A DNA stretch of 64,000 nucleotides from Synchiropus splendidus (GCF_027744825.2 NC_071337.1:10851031-10915030); one strand, 5' to 3'. Numbered from the stretch's first letter, positions 33,401-46,700 are shown. Translations and numbers: made by a program. Notes: generated by a model not told the origin, from the letters alone.

Positions 33401-36400
33401 GTCCAGTTCTTTAAACAATCGATAAACAGGATGACGGCCGATAATCGTCAAGGACCAGAAATTTTCCGGGGACACTTCATTGTCAAAACAGACATGATAC
33501 TAGCGCAAGTAAGATTAGATTAGAGTGGCTTTATTCTCCCCTCAATGGGGACATTTGGGTTTTTACTGGAGAATACAAGTAGACATCAAAGACAACCAAA
33601 GCAACAACAAAAATCAACTCTGTAGGAACAAAGAATGTGACTTTTTTAAAACAAATCTCTTACAACACCATGGTAACCGACATGCTAGCTGTTAGCTCCA
33701 GGGTGCGTGGCAAAACAGATCACTTGGATATTCTTTTTATACCATGATGTCGGGAGGTCTGGTCATCCTACAGCCGCGTTAACTGTGCAAACAAAATATT
33801 GCCCCACTTTAGTATTCTTCACCACCCATTGCCGCTCACTCTCATCCATGACTGAGTTGAGCTGCAGGCACAGGTGGTGACGCAGCGCTGTGAACGCACA
33901 GTGACTACAGCGAGGGTTGAAAGTGACTTTAGAGTCATAAGATAAGAGGAACCAAAATTGACATTTAACACGTCCAGAGAATTGGACAATATCTTCTCGG
34001 TTCTGATTAGATGAGGAACCGCTTCCCAAAGACCATCCCTAACATCAGGATTGTCACATAATCTCAGCCAAAACTAAATATTTATCCAATATGTGATCCA
34101 CACATGATTCTCAAGTTTGCTAGATTTGATTTTCACATTTATCTGAACTGATTTAACTTGTGTATTTGTTGCTGGTGATCGCCGTCACAGCATTCAATTC
34201 ACCAGCGCTAACATTAGATTAGATTAGAATGGAAAATAAAATAAAACCCGCGTGGGTCTCTGTGAAGAGTTTCTTTGTTTGACAAGGTAAACATTCATTG
34301 AGATAGTGAAAGTAAAGCGTTGATGATGAACAGATCTCAAGAGAAAGTGTCAGCATACGCCACCATTAAAACTCGCATGTCAGTCTCACCAGACTGACAT
34401 CAGTCAACAACCCATCACCATCAAAAGCAAAACACAGCATTTGGGACGGTGTTTGTGAAGTGCCAGTACAATTAACATATTTGCTAAGCTGTGCATGCGC
34501 GGCACAGTGGTTCTCACGATGAATTTCTAAAAATAAATGTGGCTAGTTCATGAGTCTAGATGACAAATCTGTAATCCATGTTGCCCCAACTGAGCAATGT
34601 TTATTTAGTAGCCGTCTAGTCCGACATGTAATGCTGGTGTGTCCACTGCGGCATTAAAAACAATGTCGCCGAGTCACAGTCTGGCTCCGGCAGTGGAGCT
34701 GCTTATCTCAGCAACACAGCGAATGTAGGGCACAAGAAGATCATCACTGCTGTGCCCATCATCACATCTTTGTGATTAAGAGTGACATCGTGTCACATAG
34801 TCAACATACTGCCAGGCACATCCAGATTATTTATGTTGGAGTTTTATTAGACACCACATGTCTATGCTAACACACCATATAGGCATCAAGCACATGACTG
34901 TACAATGCTGAGTCAGATCTCTTGAAGTAAAATTTGACCTTTCTTGAACTGCATGATGCAAACGCAATTACGAAACCATTGCCCTGACAGATGGACTGTT
35001 AGTGTGCAATGCAGTACCCAGGGAGAGTCAATTATGTATGTTGTTTAAAAGAATTATTTTAAAGCTGGAATGGACTCGCAACCTGACCGGGATGTCCCTG
35101 ACCTTTAGCCCCTCCTGACCACATCAAGCATCAAGGGATACAGAGGAAAATTAAATCAAGTTGTTAGGTTTAAATGAAAAACGTGTTTTACACACAATAG
35201 CAGGCGACGGAAACTCAAAACAATGGATTTCCAGCTGAAGTTTACAGTTTATTATGCTACACGTCTCTGGCATCACACAAGGCGGAAGACGTGGATTCAG
35301 GGTGCGGTGACGGAACCCAGTCGGGGACTTGTGTCTTATTTGTGAAAGAAAGCAACAATTGGTTCAATGGATAAATTAAACAAAATATATAGCATATGCA
35401 AATCTCTTATATAATCTAATATTAACTTTACACGCATAGCATGTCGGCAGCACCCATAATAATAGCTCATGAATCGGCCAGCATTTAAGACAAGAAACCC
35501 TAAGTTCACCATTAAAACAACACAGATAACAGAGATGATACTAAAATCAACATTTCCTTATTTAACAGGAAAAGCAAGGTCCGTATCTGAAGCGTGCATC
35601 ATAAAACCATCAACACCAAACTTTTGCAAAGGTTTAGCCATTCAAGACATTAAACCGGTTTAACACCGGGCACTTTGAAATCAGCACTTCCTGTCAGACA
35701 CGAAGAATCGTGCAGTCACGGCTAAAGCCTCATTACTCAGGCTAAACTTGGCCAGGAGAGATGCCAGGGGGATCACCTGCTCAGGTAAAGTGGCCAGCGG
35801 CCTTTTCAGCTTATCTGCAGAGGTGGAGGTGAGTTGCAGGCAGTCAATACAAGTGTGAGCTCAAAGTCAAGTCAGATGTTTCTTGGAAACATGTGAGAGC
35901 CGTAGCTGAAGGACTATGTCATCAATATCTCAGAGCAAGCCAAAGTCTGGTCTGAGCAGCAGCAACAATAGAGTGAGGAGGTGTGGTGACAAGTCAGATG
36001 ACTCTGTCTCGAGACACACATATCATGACATGTAACATCATTGGAAACAGCCAAACGCAAACCAAATGGCGATAAAATTCATTTGTTGAGCCTTATTGAC
36101 TCGATTAGGTTAAATCATGCGGTCCAGATTCAAATGGGCCAAAGACAAAAGACATGATCAACCTTCGATTCAGTCAAATAGTGTCAATATAGTTTTAGAT
36201 TGTAGCAATTCCATTTTCATGGTTGTCAGGTTTTACTATGTTGCACATATTACAAGAAAAACAACACCCTTATTGAGTCTTCACAGTTGTTTATATGGAC
36301 ACATATTAAAGATAGTAGGCCTGATGCGCTGGTCAGCTTTGGGAAAAATACACTTTATTTAAAACCTCAACTTAAATACGGTAAAATCCCATAATTTATC

Positions 36401-38000
36401 TAAAAAAAAAAGAAAATAGGGATTACATATTGGAGATTAAACTGTTGAAATTTAGAGGGTTTTTTGAGACTAAAAGACATGCTTAAATGTTATATTTTTA
36501 CAGACAGACAAATACATTAACACAGTCATTCTACATACCTGTATATACTTTCTAGATATATTCACAGCAAGAAACTACAAAAATCTCACGTGACGACAAG
36601 TCCGACTGCATCATATACTATTTGTTGGTGGCAGTGAAGGTGTCACTGTTATGGTTTTATGACAGATGTGTTTCGTGTTCAGGCTGCATTCCATTGATGT
36701 TTGGAAGTCATTAGTCCAGATTTTCCTGGTTCCAAGTGATTTAAGTAGGTAGACATGAGAGCGGTACACAGATTACCTGAGTTTTAAACGTAAATGAATA
36801 GCTCTGCTAAACGTTTAAGTCAATAAAATGAAGAGATGCTACTTTTACGTTTACACTTGACTAGCAAGCATGATTTCATCTAAGGTTGTATACAGTAGTT
36901 ATATGTCATATTGAACAGTTGCACAACTAATGCTGCTGGTTGCAGAACCAATTATTTTTCTTTCCAACTTGGGTTCACTATCATAAGCAATACTCAAACA
37001 TTATAAATGTCCAACTATGTGGCTTTATCTCGTGAAAGCTCACACAAGCTAATAACTTACATTTAAAGGACTTATTGCTGAGTAGCTATATTACAAAAGT
37101 TGAATGTCGCACTGTTTGGTTAATCTAATCTTTTGTTGAGCAATTTAACATGGTGACCCAGTATATCCTCGCTTGAAAGTAAAAATATGAAGAGGGACAT
37201 TACCAATTCATGCAGGTAAACACTCGCTGCTATGTAAACAAAGTTTGCTTTTTTCCCGTTCCTTTTTCTAGCTGGTAAATATTGTGATGACTTTGCATCA
37301 CATTCAGAAGAAACCTGTTCAAAGAGAGTTCCAGAATCTAAACAGGTCAACAGCAGTGATGCAATCCTGGTCACCAAATACTGTAACTGTGCCTTCGCAA
37401 AAAAGGGATGAGCGCTCATTGGAAAAACGGAAACAACCAAAACAAGACTATATTTTTCATATAGTTCTTTCTCCTTAGTGTTTGTATGATCCAAGTTTCA
37501 AACAGCTCTACACCTGAGGACAAAACCAAGGAATAGGCTTCAAATAGACATCCATATAACACCATAAAGACTTGCCCATGAGAAAGACTCAAAGCAAAGA
37601 TGTAATCTGTGACAATGACACTGATGATATCCGATTTAACACTGGCATGCATCCGGTCCGACTCACCTGTGTTCGCTGTTCTTGTTGTTGCTGCTGATGG
37701 ACATGTATCATTATCCAAACAGACCACAGACCTTCCCCGTCGAGCTAAATCCAGCACGGTCTTGACAGCTCACACAACCCACAATAGACGTAATACCTCG
37801 GTGTTAACCGTGTAATCCCGGGCCGACTGCCACTTGTAGCAGACAGGGTTTCTGGAAACACCGAGGCTGACAGTCTTCTCCCCGCTCCCATGGGCTCTGT
37901 TTACCTGCGGCTAATGCTAACGCGATAGCAGCTACCAGCTACAAGAGCCAGCGTCGGATAAAAACATGACAAACTAGTGGCAACTTACCTCTGCAAACAT
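15411..38000 (-). CDS. snx13: Sorting nexin 13 (TM-PXA-RGS-PX-nexin C)
   Basis: ER/endosome membrane protein of the SNX13/14/19/25 family, implicated in lipid and cholesterol traffic. 25 exons, low-high, in coding order: 37989-38000, 26060-26172, 25882-25984, 25702-25791, 24517-24638, 24322-24440, 24141-24245, 23967-24055, 23580-23663, 23276-23414, 22939-23027, 22327-22426, 22037-22230, 21695-21799, 21452-21622, 21303-21372, 19897-20039, 17795-17902, 17612-17722, 17379-17540, 17230-17301, 17021-17166, 16887-16955, 16698-16810, 15411-15646. Every junction is GT-AG and phases add to 954 aa (human about 957). N-terminal hydrophobic pair about residues 9-42; PXA from about 107 (IQYWYYTLSEDES); RGS about 370-490 (LFFWLTVEGYR); PX about 570-690 with RRYSDFHDF and LKLPGKKTFNNMD; nexin C about 770-910 (MPDELKHIIGA). 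SNX13 is preferred over SNX14 by close full-length similarity. Confidence 0.95.
16575..16637. repeat. Dispersed-repeat end in snx13 intron 24
   Basis: GACGTCAACTAATCGTCGCAGCCCTAA-type sequence resembles the terminus of a common fish DNA-transposon repeat. A similar TAG(A/G)GCTGCG...CACGCGAC word occurs at about 15770 and about 30748, so the element could reach back to 15770. Limits are uncertain. Confidence 0.35.
18439..19124. mobile_element. Non-autonomous hAT-type element with intact 8-bp target duplication
   Basis: The 686-bp element starts CAATGTTCCCTCTAA and ends TTAGAGGGAAGATTG, inverted repeats matching at 14 of 15 positions. The octamer GTTGTTCT directly flanks both sides (18431-18438 and 19125-19132), the duplication length typical of hAT insertions. 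The inside holds a (CT)n run (18644-18669) and no transposase frame. It lies in the snx13 intron between exons 17 and 18. Confidence 0.8.
18644..18669. repeat. (CT)n microsatellite
   Basis: 13 CT units inside the hAT-type element. Confidence 0.85.
20400..21050. repeat. Probable dispersed repeat in snx13 intron 16
   Basis: A segment beginning GCTGGGTGATACAGTG and ending near GATAATCGAAATCGACC, with internal CGATTAATCGAG and TCTGGCGACCTCTGGTGG words typical of fish interspersed repeats. Limits and family are not established. Confidence 0.35.
24682..24968. repeat. Dispersed repeat copy A in snx13 intron 4
   Basis: About 290 bp closely matching 40407-40714 in the same orientation; shared words include GGTATAAGAATATTTGCC and CAATAGCACAATAAATCAC. 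The ATTAATTAATCG left part is common in fish non-autonomous elements. No coding capacity. Confidence 0.8.
25033..25082. repeat. Perfect 18-bp inverted repeat (hairpin)
   Basis: Left arm 25033-25050 (ATCCCTGAACAAAAGCAA) is the exact complement of right arm 25065-25082, with a 14-nt spacer. It lies in snx13 intron 4, about 65 bp beyond repeat copy A. Confidence 0.85.
28578..28690. repeat. GGGGACC-family dispersed repeat copy
   Basis: TTTGTGGGGACCCCACAAAT followed by CCTCTATTTGAGGATGAAGA and a degenerate AAAATAA..GGTCATTA block, matching the 29.6 and 47.6 kb copies. In snx13 intron 1. Confidence 0.65.
29500..29915. repeat. GGGGACC-family repeat, partial tandem array
   Basis: Two head-to-tail units: the tail of one (TTAGCCATTTGTTTTGGG to CCCAACAAAGATA, to about 29590), then a fuller one with GGGGACC, CTATTTGAGGACAAAGACTT, GGGTTAGG..GGTGAGAGGCTGG and ATGTCCCCACAGGAATAG, ending in a (GT)n run. 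Confidence 0.7.
33125..33202. repeat. 78-bp direct repeat, copy 1
   Basis: Matches 36146-36223 with two differences over 78 bp, same orientation, 3.0 kb apart, both inside snx13 intron 1. Flanks do not match. Confidence 0.85.
36146..36223. repeat. 78-bp direct repeat, copy 2
   Basis: Partner of 33125-33202; begins CAAAAGACATGATCAACC and ends CCATTTTCATGGT. Confidence 0.85.
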
Positions 38001-38240
38001 CGTTTAGAGGACTAATCCCACCACATTGCAGCATGCGAACGGGGTCGTTTTCATCTCAGTTAAAAGCGCTCGTATCTCCGGGGTCCATACTCCCTTTCGC
38101 GCATCGCCATGTTTGCGAGGAGCACGTCTGCGGTCAAACCAGCCGTCATCCGAGTTTGCGTGTTGGAGCGAACCGCCCATAGCTTTGATGTGCGCTTCCA
38201 TTCACATAGTTATGGTACAAGGCTTTGACGGCATCTAACA
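38001..38240 (-). promoter_or_regulatory. snx13: 5' UTR / promoter region of snx13
   Basis: Sequence immediately upstream of the snx13 ATG has raised CpG and no TATA box, typical of a housekeeping promoter. A YY1-like AACATGGCG word (minus strand) lies near 38108-38116. A 65-codon open frame (38201-38004) ends in TAA just one codon before the snx13 ATG, in the same frame. The transcription start is not determined. Confidence 0.5.
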
Positions 38241-40406
38241 CATGTACAACATGTAGTTGTACATGGGGGCGAGGGGTTGCATTATTTTTCTATTTATTAT
38301 CATTATTTTTTTCAATCGTCACAAATTATATATGATTGTAAATGGTGTATCCCATATTTTCCCTTCCATAGCTGCATGTATTTGGTTCACGCGGAACCAT
38401 AACTGAAATGTAATTGTATAACCGTGGAGATATAATGTGTTCTACGGACATGTATCATGAGTATTTCCTGTGGTTTTTCAGGGATAAATATTATTATTTT
38501 TTATATTTATTATGATTAATAAGTGCTATTTCGATTTAATAAAATGGAAAGAATCGTAATCCAACGACTAATCTTAAAAAAAAAAAAACAAATGCATAAC
38601 TCTAATAAAACATAGAAGTCACTGCATTCATACTATTATTATTTTGAATCTGATGGTTTAATATACATTTTAAATGAAAACGGAGGTAAGAATTGGAAAA
38701 TGTAGGGAAAGTGTTTTGTTTTTGTTTTTCGTTTTTGCAACCGGAAGTATCTGTATGAAATCAGAGGAAGTGGTGAACTTGGAGCGCAACTGGGCACATT
38801 GGTACCGTAACTTGCACTGTACGAGCGCATTAGAAAATCATGAGTTCTTGAACCACGCAAACGGGAGTGACGGACGGGTTTGACCGCAGTTATGAGTCCT
38901 GTTTGACGGCGAGTGTGAGGATAGTGCTGACGCATGAACTCACCCGATTCCTCTGGAATGTCGCGTATTTAATTTACAGTTGTGAATCAGTACGTTACAA
39001 TGGATCACCACTGAATTAATTTCTCCAGGGAGCTCAACTTACTTGATCAGTTTAATTCAACAAAATCCTAAAATCTTACGGAGCCATAACAATTTTTTTT
39101 TTTCATTACAACGTGACGCGTTACAACGCAGCGATGTGATCATAACTAGCCACGTGACAACCTCCTTTATACGCCTTTTAAATTACCTATTTTTATATGA
39201 GCACTGTATTATCAGTACATGAGATTATGTGAGTCTTTTAATATCGATGTTTTGTTCGTGAAATCTCAAAGGTATGTCATAAAACTAAACTATTGGAGTT
39301 ACAGTGTTGTGATTATTTTTGCTGAGCTAAGCAAAAAAAAAATGTCCACTAGAGGTCCCTATCTGCGCATAATTAACTTTTCTAATATAGAAAAAAAAAA
39401 TCATTTTTCCGTTTATAAACGTTTTTCAATATGGAGATACTTCATTCCCGTCTGTGTCCCACTGCACCTGTGAAATGAAAAAAAGAAAGAAAGCGATAGA
39501 ATCATTCCGAGCCGATGTTGAACAGTCGAACCACCTCTATCACTCCATTGCTGTGAGTGACGCTCCACTTGTGTGACACTGCAGGGTGCAGTTCAAACGG
39601 GTCTTGTGTGGCCTGCGAGCTTAGGCACACAGTGATTAACCTGAATTGTGTCATGAGCAAACATATTCAGAATGTCCTATAAAACAGCCCAAGGGGTTTT
39701 CTTTTCTCAGACATCTAGGTCTGAGTGTCTTTAACATTTCTCTATGGAGATAAATCACACTGTTTTGCATCATTTACCATCTAAATTTGACTAAAATTTA
39801 CGCTCAAACACTTTCAAAAGGACGGGACACAACTGATCTATTCAGATGACTTCATCTCTCAGATGAGGAGCTTTTTATTTTATTTTACTTTTTTCAAAGC
39901 CATCTTGAGCAAAGACAACTCAAGGCCTGTGAGTGTCATTCACATGGAATATAGCCTTACTTCATCTGTAATAATCCAGTGTTGATGTGAGGTGGAGCAA
40001 CTCACTCCGTTCAAGTCCCATGATGTACTCCAACAGTTAGCAGGAAGCAAAGTTATTAAGTCTCGAGTATTGGTCCAATATGAGACTAGAGTACTCGTAC
40101 TCAAAGAATGGCCACAGATACCACGAAACGGATACCACTTTACACCAGGGCACAGCTTTTGAATGTCAGTTTATGACATTTTTGTAAAAATTGTGTTTGT
40201 ACTGCAGTGAAACGTGTGATAGTCATCCATGTACAAGAAAAATATACTGAGGAAAGTTGTTCAAATAACTTTATATATGGGAAAAAAAAGTCTCAAAGTA
40301 ACTTTGTGTGTAATGGCGCAAGTACGCCGTATCGTTGAATACTCAAATGCAAGTAAAAAAAAAAATGGTATCAGTGAATCCCTCATCAATATATATTTAT
40401 TTTAGG

Positions 40407-40714
40407 GGTGGGATTCGATTAAAAAAACAATCTAGTTAATAAGAGAATTTGTGATAAATTAATCTCAATTAATCGCTGTTTAATGGTATAAGAATATTTG
40501 CCACAAGAAGCCACGTTTTTCAATTTGAATGAATGTGGTATATTACTGAATCAAATGATGGACCCATACATACATGTAAACAACAAAACATTGTTTGTTT
40601 TGCATCAGTTTGACAATAGCACAATAAATCACGATGGTGACTATATTCAAGTTTTTATATCACCTTATTTAAACTAAAGCTCTCTTAATGTCTTGAAAAT
40701 ATTTGTATAAGAAA
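40407..40714. repeat. Dispersed repeat copy B
   Basis: Closely matches 24682-24968; slightly longer at the left, with GGGGTGGGATTCGATT. Same orientation as copy A. Confidence 0.8.
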
Positions 40715-43700
40715 AGCACATCTACTCTTAACACAATGTCATTCCACCATTGAAGAAATCCCTTCCCAATCCAGTTTAACAGAAGAGGATGGCAGGAGAC
40801 ATTCCCATGCCAGAGTGCAGATTCTCCAGCCGTCTCTGACCATTTGGACCTCAGCTCGCAACTTACTGTTCAAAGAAAATATGAATATCAAGATCGAATT
40901 ATTAACCATAAAGACCTTTTTGTTCTGGGATTCAGTGATTTTTGTCTTTCATTTAGGATTGGTTGTTGTGTGGTTGTGCCAGGATGCCCATCCTGTGGTG
41001 GCATGATGACACAATTAGAGGTGACACTGGCTAAATGTTTGCAGATGAGGAGCTGCAATATCTAATCACCCAAGTAACAAGGGTCACCAGGGTGGGCCAG
41101 CGGGGCAACTAGCCCAAGGCACCGCGTGGCTTTTTAATGGGAAATATATTAACTGCCAAACTGGCTGGCATGAACGTGTGTGTGCTGACCACTGTTGCCG
41201 AAGGGAGAAGTGTGTTCGACTCTGGCCAACTCTGCTTAGCACAACCTTTCTCCCCCCTGACCTCTGAATAATCCAGGCAGTCACCGTCCAGGTGGGGGAG
41301 GAGAGGGGTCACTTCCTGGTGCACAACAACTCTGTCATTCTACTTGTGTGTGCACATTCTTGACTCTTGCAGTCTCGTGCACGCAACTCATGATTGATGG
41401 TTTATGGACCCTTCAAATTGCGTAGGTAGAGCCTATGCTTATTTTAAAATATGTTTCTCTCTGATTAAATTAAAACTTCATATTGAATATTTGCCTGTTG
41501 TCTTTCAAAATTCTGTTTTGCTCTTTAATCTTTCCTTGTAGGACCTTTTTTTTCCCTATTTTTTCAATTCTTCGTCAAGTAAAAATTGAAATAACTCCTG
41601 GAAAAAATCTGACAGAGCTGAACAATTTAATATTCTGAGCTGGACAGAGTCAAATATCTTGGACAGGTTCTTCTCTTTTTTTCAATTTCTACAGGAAGAG
41701 TGTGGGATTCTTTGGGCAGGATTACTGCTGGCCTGCAGGGATTTGAGCATTAGGGGTCCTGGTTGCCACTCCTCCCTTTTACGGTAGGACGTTGCTCACT
41801 TTGAGATAACACAGGTAGTCGAGTCTCTCGCCCCCTTGACTGTTACTCTCAGGAGAGGCAGAAATAAAAACAGTGGATGGAGAGAGTAAGATGTGGGGAA
41901 GAGAAAGAAAATACAGAGAAGGGAAAACAGTGCATTTTTGAAATGAGGAATAATTTGTCTTCGCTGACATGATGATGCACAGGACCACTTCCTGCGGCTC
42001 AGGTTTCGCTGTGTGTGTGAGTGTTAAAGGGGGAGGGTCCACTTCCTGCTGTGACTCAAGAGTGGGGCCTCATATTCGTGGAAAAGTAGGAGAGAAGTTG
42101 AAACTAAGTTAAAATCTTATATAATGGAAGTTTCTTCGCTTCTTTCAACTGACAACAAATACCATGTCAGGAAGCTGATTCATATTTATGTTAGCTTGAG
42201 AAAATCTTGAGTGGAATGACTCAAAGTGACCTCCACTGAGTAATATAAACTCTTTTAAGATAAACTCCCTCCTAAACTAGGCTTTGATATTCTCCGCCAC
42301 TAATCTTCAAATTTATAGTAATATAGTGGGAAATAGGGATGAAGAGAAAGTTGTTTGTGCTGTCTTTATTTATTCGTTTATTTTAACATTTTAAATAGTT
42401 CAAATATAAATAAAATAAAATGGTAATTGTAATACAAATAATTCCAAAATCATTTAAAAAGATTTTTAATGAATAAACAATTTAAAAAATAGATAAAAAG
42501 AGCTTGCTGGAATGAAAAATGGGCAAAACAGTAATTTTTGATTTTAGTTTCAATAAAATTGTTTGGCATTAATTTGATTATGAAAGCTTATTGAAACTGT
42601 TTCAAAATTACATAACATTCCCGACCAATTTGGTCTGAATAGCAAATTAATTAATATGATACTAAACAGAAAAAAGAAAACAAGGATTTCCCATAAAAAG
42701 AGACCGTTTTCATTTCAATAATGCCATTTAAAAATGAATAAAGTACTAATTTTAGACTTTTTTTTATTAAGCTATTGAGTGAATTTTGTGAGTGGGGGGA
42801 GATATGTCTTCTTTTTTTCATTTTATGGATGAATACAATCTTATTAGGGGAAAATATATACATATGTTGGGGAAAACTGTAAAAGGGCATCATGTTTTGA
42901 TGTGATATAAACAGACAGATCTTAGCCATGAAAGCTCACAAATGTTCAATGTACAATTTAAAATCTGACTTGCTGAGCTGGAATAACCTCGGCCCATAAG
43001 TTGACACAAACCAGTCTTCTTCAGTCAGACCCTATGATAACCTTGAAACCTGTTTCAGAATATTTATAAATATTGTGGACTGGGTTTAAACACCTACAGT
43101 GGACCTCAATCACAGTCCACACTTTCTGCCTTGTAATATTCCAAAATTATATTTGCAAGTGGGAGCAGTTTTTGGCCCGCTGGCAAATCTTGATTGTTTT
43201 TTTTTTTGTTTTTTTTTTTTGTCCATGTATCACCACTGTACCATTTTTAGAATACAAAAATGGAGCACATTCGGACATTACATGTTTCTAAAGACAAGAA
43301 ATGGTTCCAGAAGAAGACAAACATCGACTGTATGTTTCAGAGTTAAGTTATACCAGTTATTGAAGTGCTTTGAGTGAGTATTTGTTTGTCTTCTCATTCT
43401 AAACTATCTTTCCCCAGGGTCACTGCCTCCACCTGAAGAGGCCTCTTTCAGAAACAACAAGACTCCAACAAGTGATGTGTTGCTAACTCATCTTATATAA
43501 TGTTCATTACATTTTCTGAATGTGTCTAATGGGTCGTCGTGTGTTAAAGTTAGCGTGTGTGGCCTCTCCGTCAGCTCTAAACCAAACAACTCTGTTCCGA
43601 CATTTTGCCTCTCCGCCCTTCAAATACAAGTCAGTGTTTAATAATTGATATCCCCAGTGAGCTTTTCCTAATAACTCATGTTTGTCTTGAAGTTGTGGTC

Positions 43701-46700
43701 TCTGCAATCTGCCACAGAAATGTCCGACCCTCAGCACTGCTTAACTACCTTTCACTCCAAAGTTTTTTTTTTTTCTAATCCTGCGAGCCTTTCTTCACAT
43801 GAGGTTGTTAAAGGGAGTCTGCAGAGAGCACTGCGGCTGCTGCAGCGGACACGTTCACTTTACACCGTAACTGTAATGAGCTCCAGATGATGTCGATATT
43901 TTTAACTCTCCCATGGTCACATAGATACACTGTGACCTCTCTTTACAGTCAGGTGTTTATATATTTATTCAGTTACTCTGGGCATTAATGACAGCCAAAG
44001 TGTATCTACTGTAAGTGGCAAAACTCCGACTTACATTAAAGGTACGGTATGTATTTTCCTTCCTGGCTATATTTTTTTTCCTATTGCTTTAGTCCCCTTC
44101 ACACCTTTACTACACACATGAACTACATGATCTAACTCAAAAATAATTTGAATCACCAGTGGTTCGTGCACTGCTGTATAAACATTGTCCAGTGATTTTG
44201 AGTGACAAAAAAAACTGTTTAAAATGACTGGCTGGTGATCCAATGCCATTCCTTCTGCTTTCCATGAGGCCAAGTTCACATGTAGCCAGGCATCTGGCAC
44301 ACCATGTAATGTTTAAGGAAATCTACATTTTTGGCTCTCAGCCTTTCATGTAAACAAGGTTGAACAGATGAATGTCTATCTAGTGACGTGTAAACAGGTA
44401 TCAGTCACACTTAGTTAATAGGGAGTCTAAGTCTCCGCTCCTTCCGGTCGAACCATGGAACATATGATCGGGGAAAAAAATGAAGAACAAAGTTATTTTC
44501 TGCTCCACTTTGCCCACATGCCCTGGATCACACATGTGCCATACCTCAAAAATGAATTAAATGATAAATAATGACGTGTATTTCAACTACTTTTGTCATG
44601 TAATTTATGATTTATTTGCTCGTGAAAACACCTAATTATTTGGACTACAAAACAATTATGTATGACGTCACGGCAGAATATGACTGCTCCAGCCCTGACG
44701 CAGGTGCGAAAGGTACTAACCTATCCATGGTAGAAGATAGCAAACATTAGCTGACATGGTTAAACACAAACAAACAAAACAAACGTGGCCATGTAGAGTT
44801 TGTCCCGCATGCTGGCTCTCACTCGACCAACTATGGAGTGAGAGACTGCGACAAGCATTGTAGTTCACTACTACGTATCACACAAAACCTAAAGTAACTT
44901 TCGATGCCAGTCAAAAAGCTGTGCTCTCACAACATTAAAATGTATCTTTCAAATTCGCATCACATGTGCGATCTATGACGTATTTCAAGCTAGATCAGAA
45001 AATATCTCTCCATTGACTCTTGTTCATATTTTTTGTAAACCATATCTCCCATGAGGTGGAAGCAGACGGGCGTGACTTAGGCTCCCCATGGATGCTATGC
45101 AAGTTTGGAGGTGTGGCCTCAGGGAAACCTCAGAAGGAAGACAGTTAAAATTGAAATAGCAGTTTGTTCATTTTCATGATCACCCAGCCATCTTTGTCAG
45201 CAGGTACGGAGACATGCATCACATTAAAGTGAGCAAACAGTTCAACAACTCAGACAATAAACTTGTAGTTCAGGTGTAGTGTTATAAGCCTTTTCACACA
45301 GCTCTCATGTATTAGCTCCTGAAATGCCAAGAAATCATATGACTATCATGTGACATTTTCATGCGCTTATGCTGAAACACATTGTAGCTTTTATACTGAG
45401 TCATGTCCGCTACCCACATTGTAAGAATCCAGGAATTTCCCTGTTACTTATTCATGCTCAAAACACAGTACAATCACGTTCTTTCTTTCTCTCACACTAA
45501 CTCATTAGAATGAGTTCTCTTTCTTTTAGTCATCGAAGGTTTTTGGGCGAACCCACATCATCCAGTCTCCATTTACATGTTTCAAAGAACGAGAATAAAT
45601 AAATAGACTCGCCCACAAGACTTGGGGAAAACAAGCTCAACTCATAAAAACACACTGTCACCACCTTAATATTTGCGAAAGGGGCCGTCAGAGAGAATGT
45701 TCTATTATTAAACTCTTTATAGGACATGAGAATAACACACCCACGCACTGATTCGTGAGCCAGAAAAATGCTGGCCAGAGACAATCACGGCAGAGTTTCA
45801 GCCCCAACAAATTCATCGCAGCAAGCCTTTTCCGGCTGCGTCCTTGAACTTCCAGGGGAATTTGTGTGAAAACCGACCTCCTCATTAAAGGCTATGCTGT
45901 AACATACAAAAACATTAAAGACAGTTGGCAAACTTGCGTCTTTTTTGGCTTGTGAAGTGCAAGCCAATGCCTTTACTTCAAGACAAAACTAAAATATTTG
46001 GCCGGCCCATAGATCTACACGAGCCAACAGAAATTATGTTTACAGTCGAGGAAAGGAAGATTTTCTTTCACTCAGTCAATGAATGATTTAAGTCCTTGTG
46101 AATCGCCCTGACTAGGTGTTGGAAGAGAATGTCAATGTGAACACAATGGCAATATCAAGCCTTCAGATATAAAGTCAAAATACTGTTGTTATTATACTGT
46201 AAAGTGCACAAGCAGCCAACCATTTATGGAGAGAGGAATAGTGCGGTTGAACTAGTAATTCTGTCGTCCTGAGCGACACTTTTGAACCTGTCCACAAGAA
46301 GGATCCATTGTCAACAAATATCAAATAATGTATGGCATCAACACCATTGTTGGTAGCATGTGAGATGGTAACAAAAATATTTATTTATTCCTGTCTGTAA
46401 CTATGACGAAGGCAGTGTTATAGCATGACAGGGAGGTCATCACTGTACGGCTTGAGTCCGGGACCAAATCAGATGCTATTCACACAAGAGACATACTCTT
46501 TGCTGACATCAGGAAAAACATTTTAATAGAGAAAATAAACTTTAAAGAGGAGCAATGCCGCAGCTAGAGAGAACATGCACCGCATTTGGCAGATAGAAAG
46601 AAAACTTGGAACTGTTGTATACACAGGGAAGAAGAAGGGCAGAAGTGGACCACCTCAAAGATAATAATGATGGTGGGCGAAAGAATGAAGGTGGGGGAAA

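Larger units (their letters stand above)
26173..37988 (-). other. snx13: Intron 1 of snx13 (11.8 kb)
   Basis: Separates the four-codon first exon from the exon encoding the N-terminal hydrophobic segment. I see no other gene inside. It holds two tandem-style copies of the GGGGACC repeat, a 78-bp duplicated segment (33125-33202 and 36146-36223), an AGATTAGAGTGGCTTTATT-type fish repeat near 33508-33560, and a repeat end near 30748. The rest is AT-rich unique sequence. As a long first intron it is a plausible enhancer site; that is inference. Confidence 0.75.

Noticed and set aside
15411..38000. Assignment as snx14
   Set aside because: Exon-by-exon similarity, including ASLSIWGWG at the N-terminus and the PX-to-C-terminal stretch, fits SNX13 better.
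38639..38935. Possible small gene on either strand near 38.7 kb
   Set aside because: Short opposing frames without domain, signal peptide or splice support; more likely snx13 upstream DNA.
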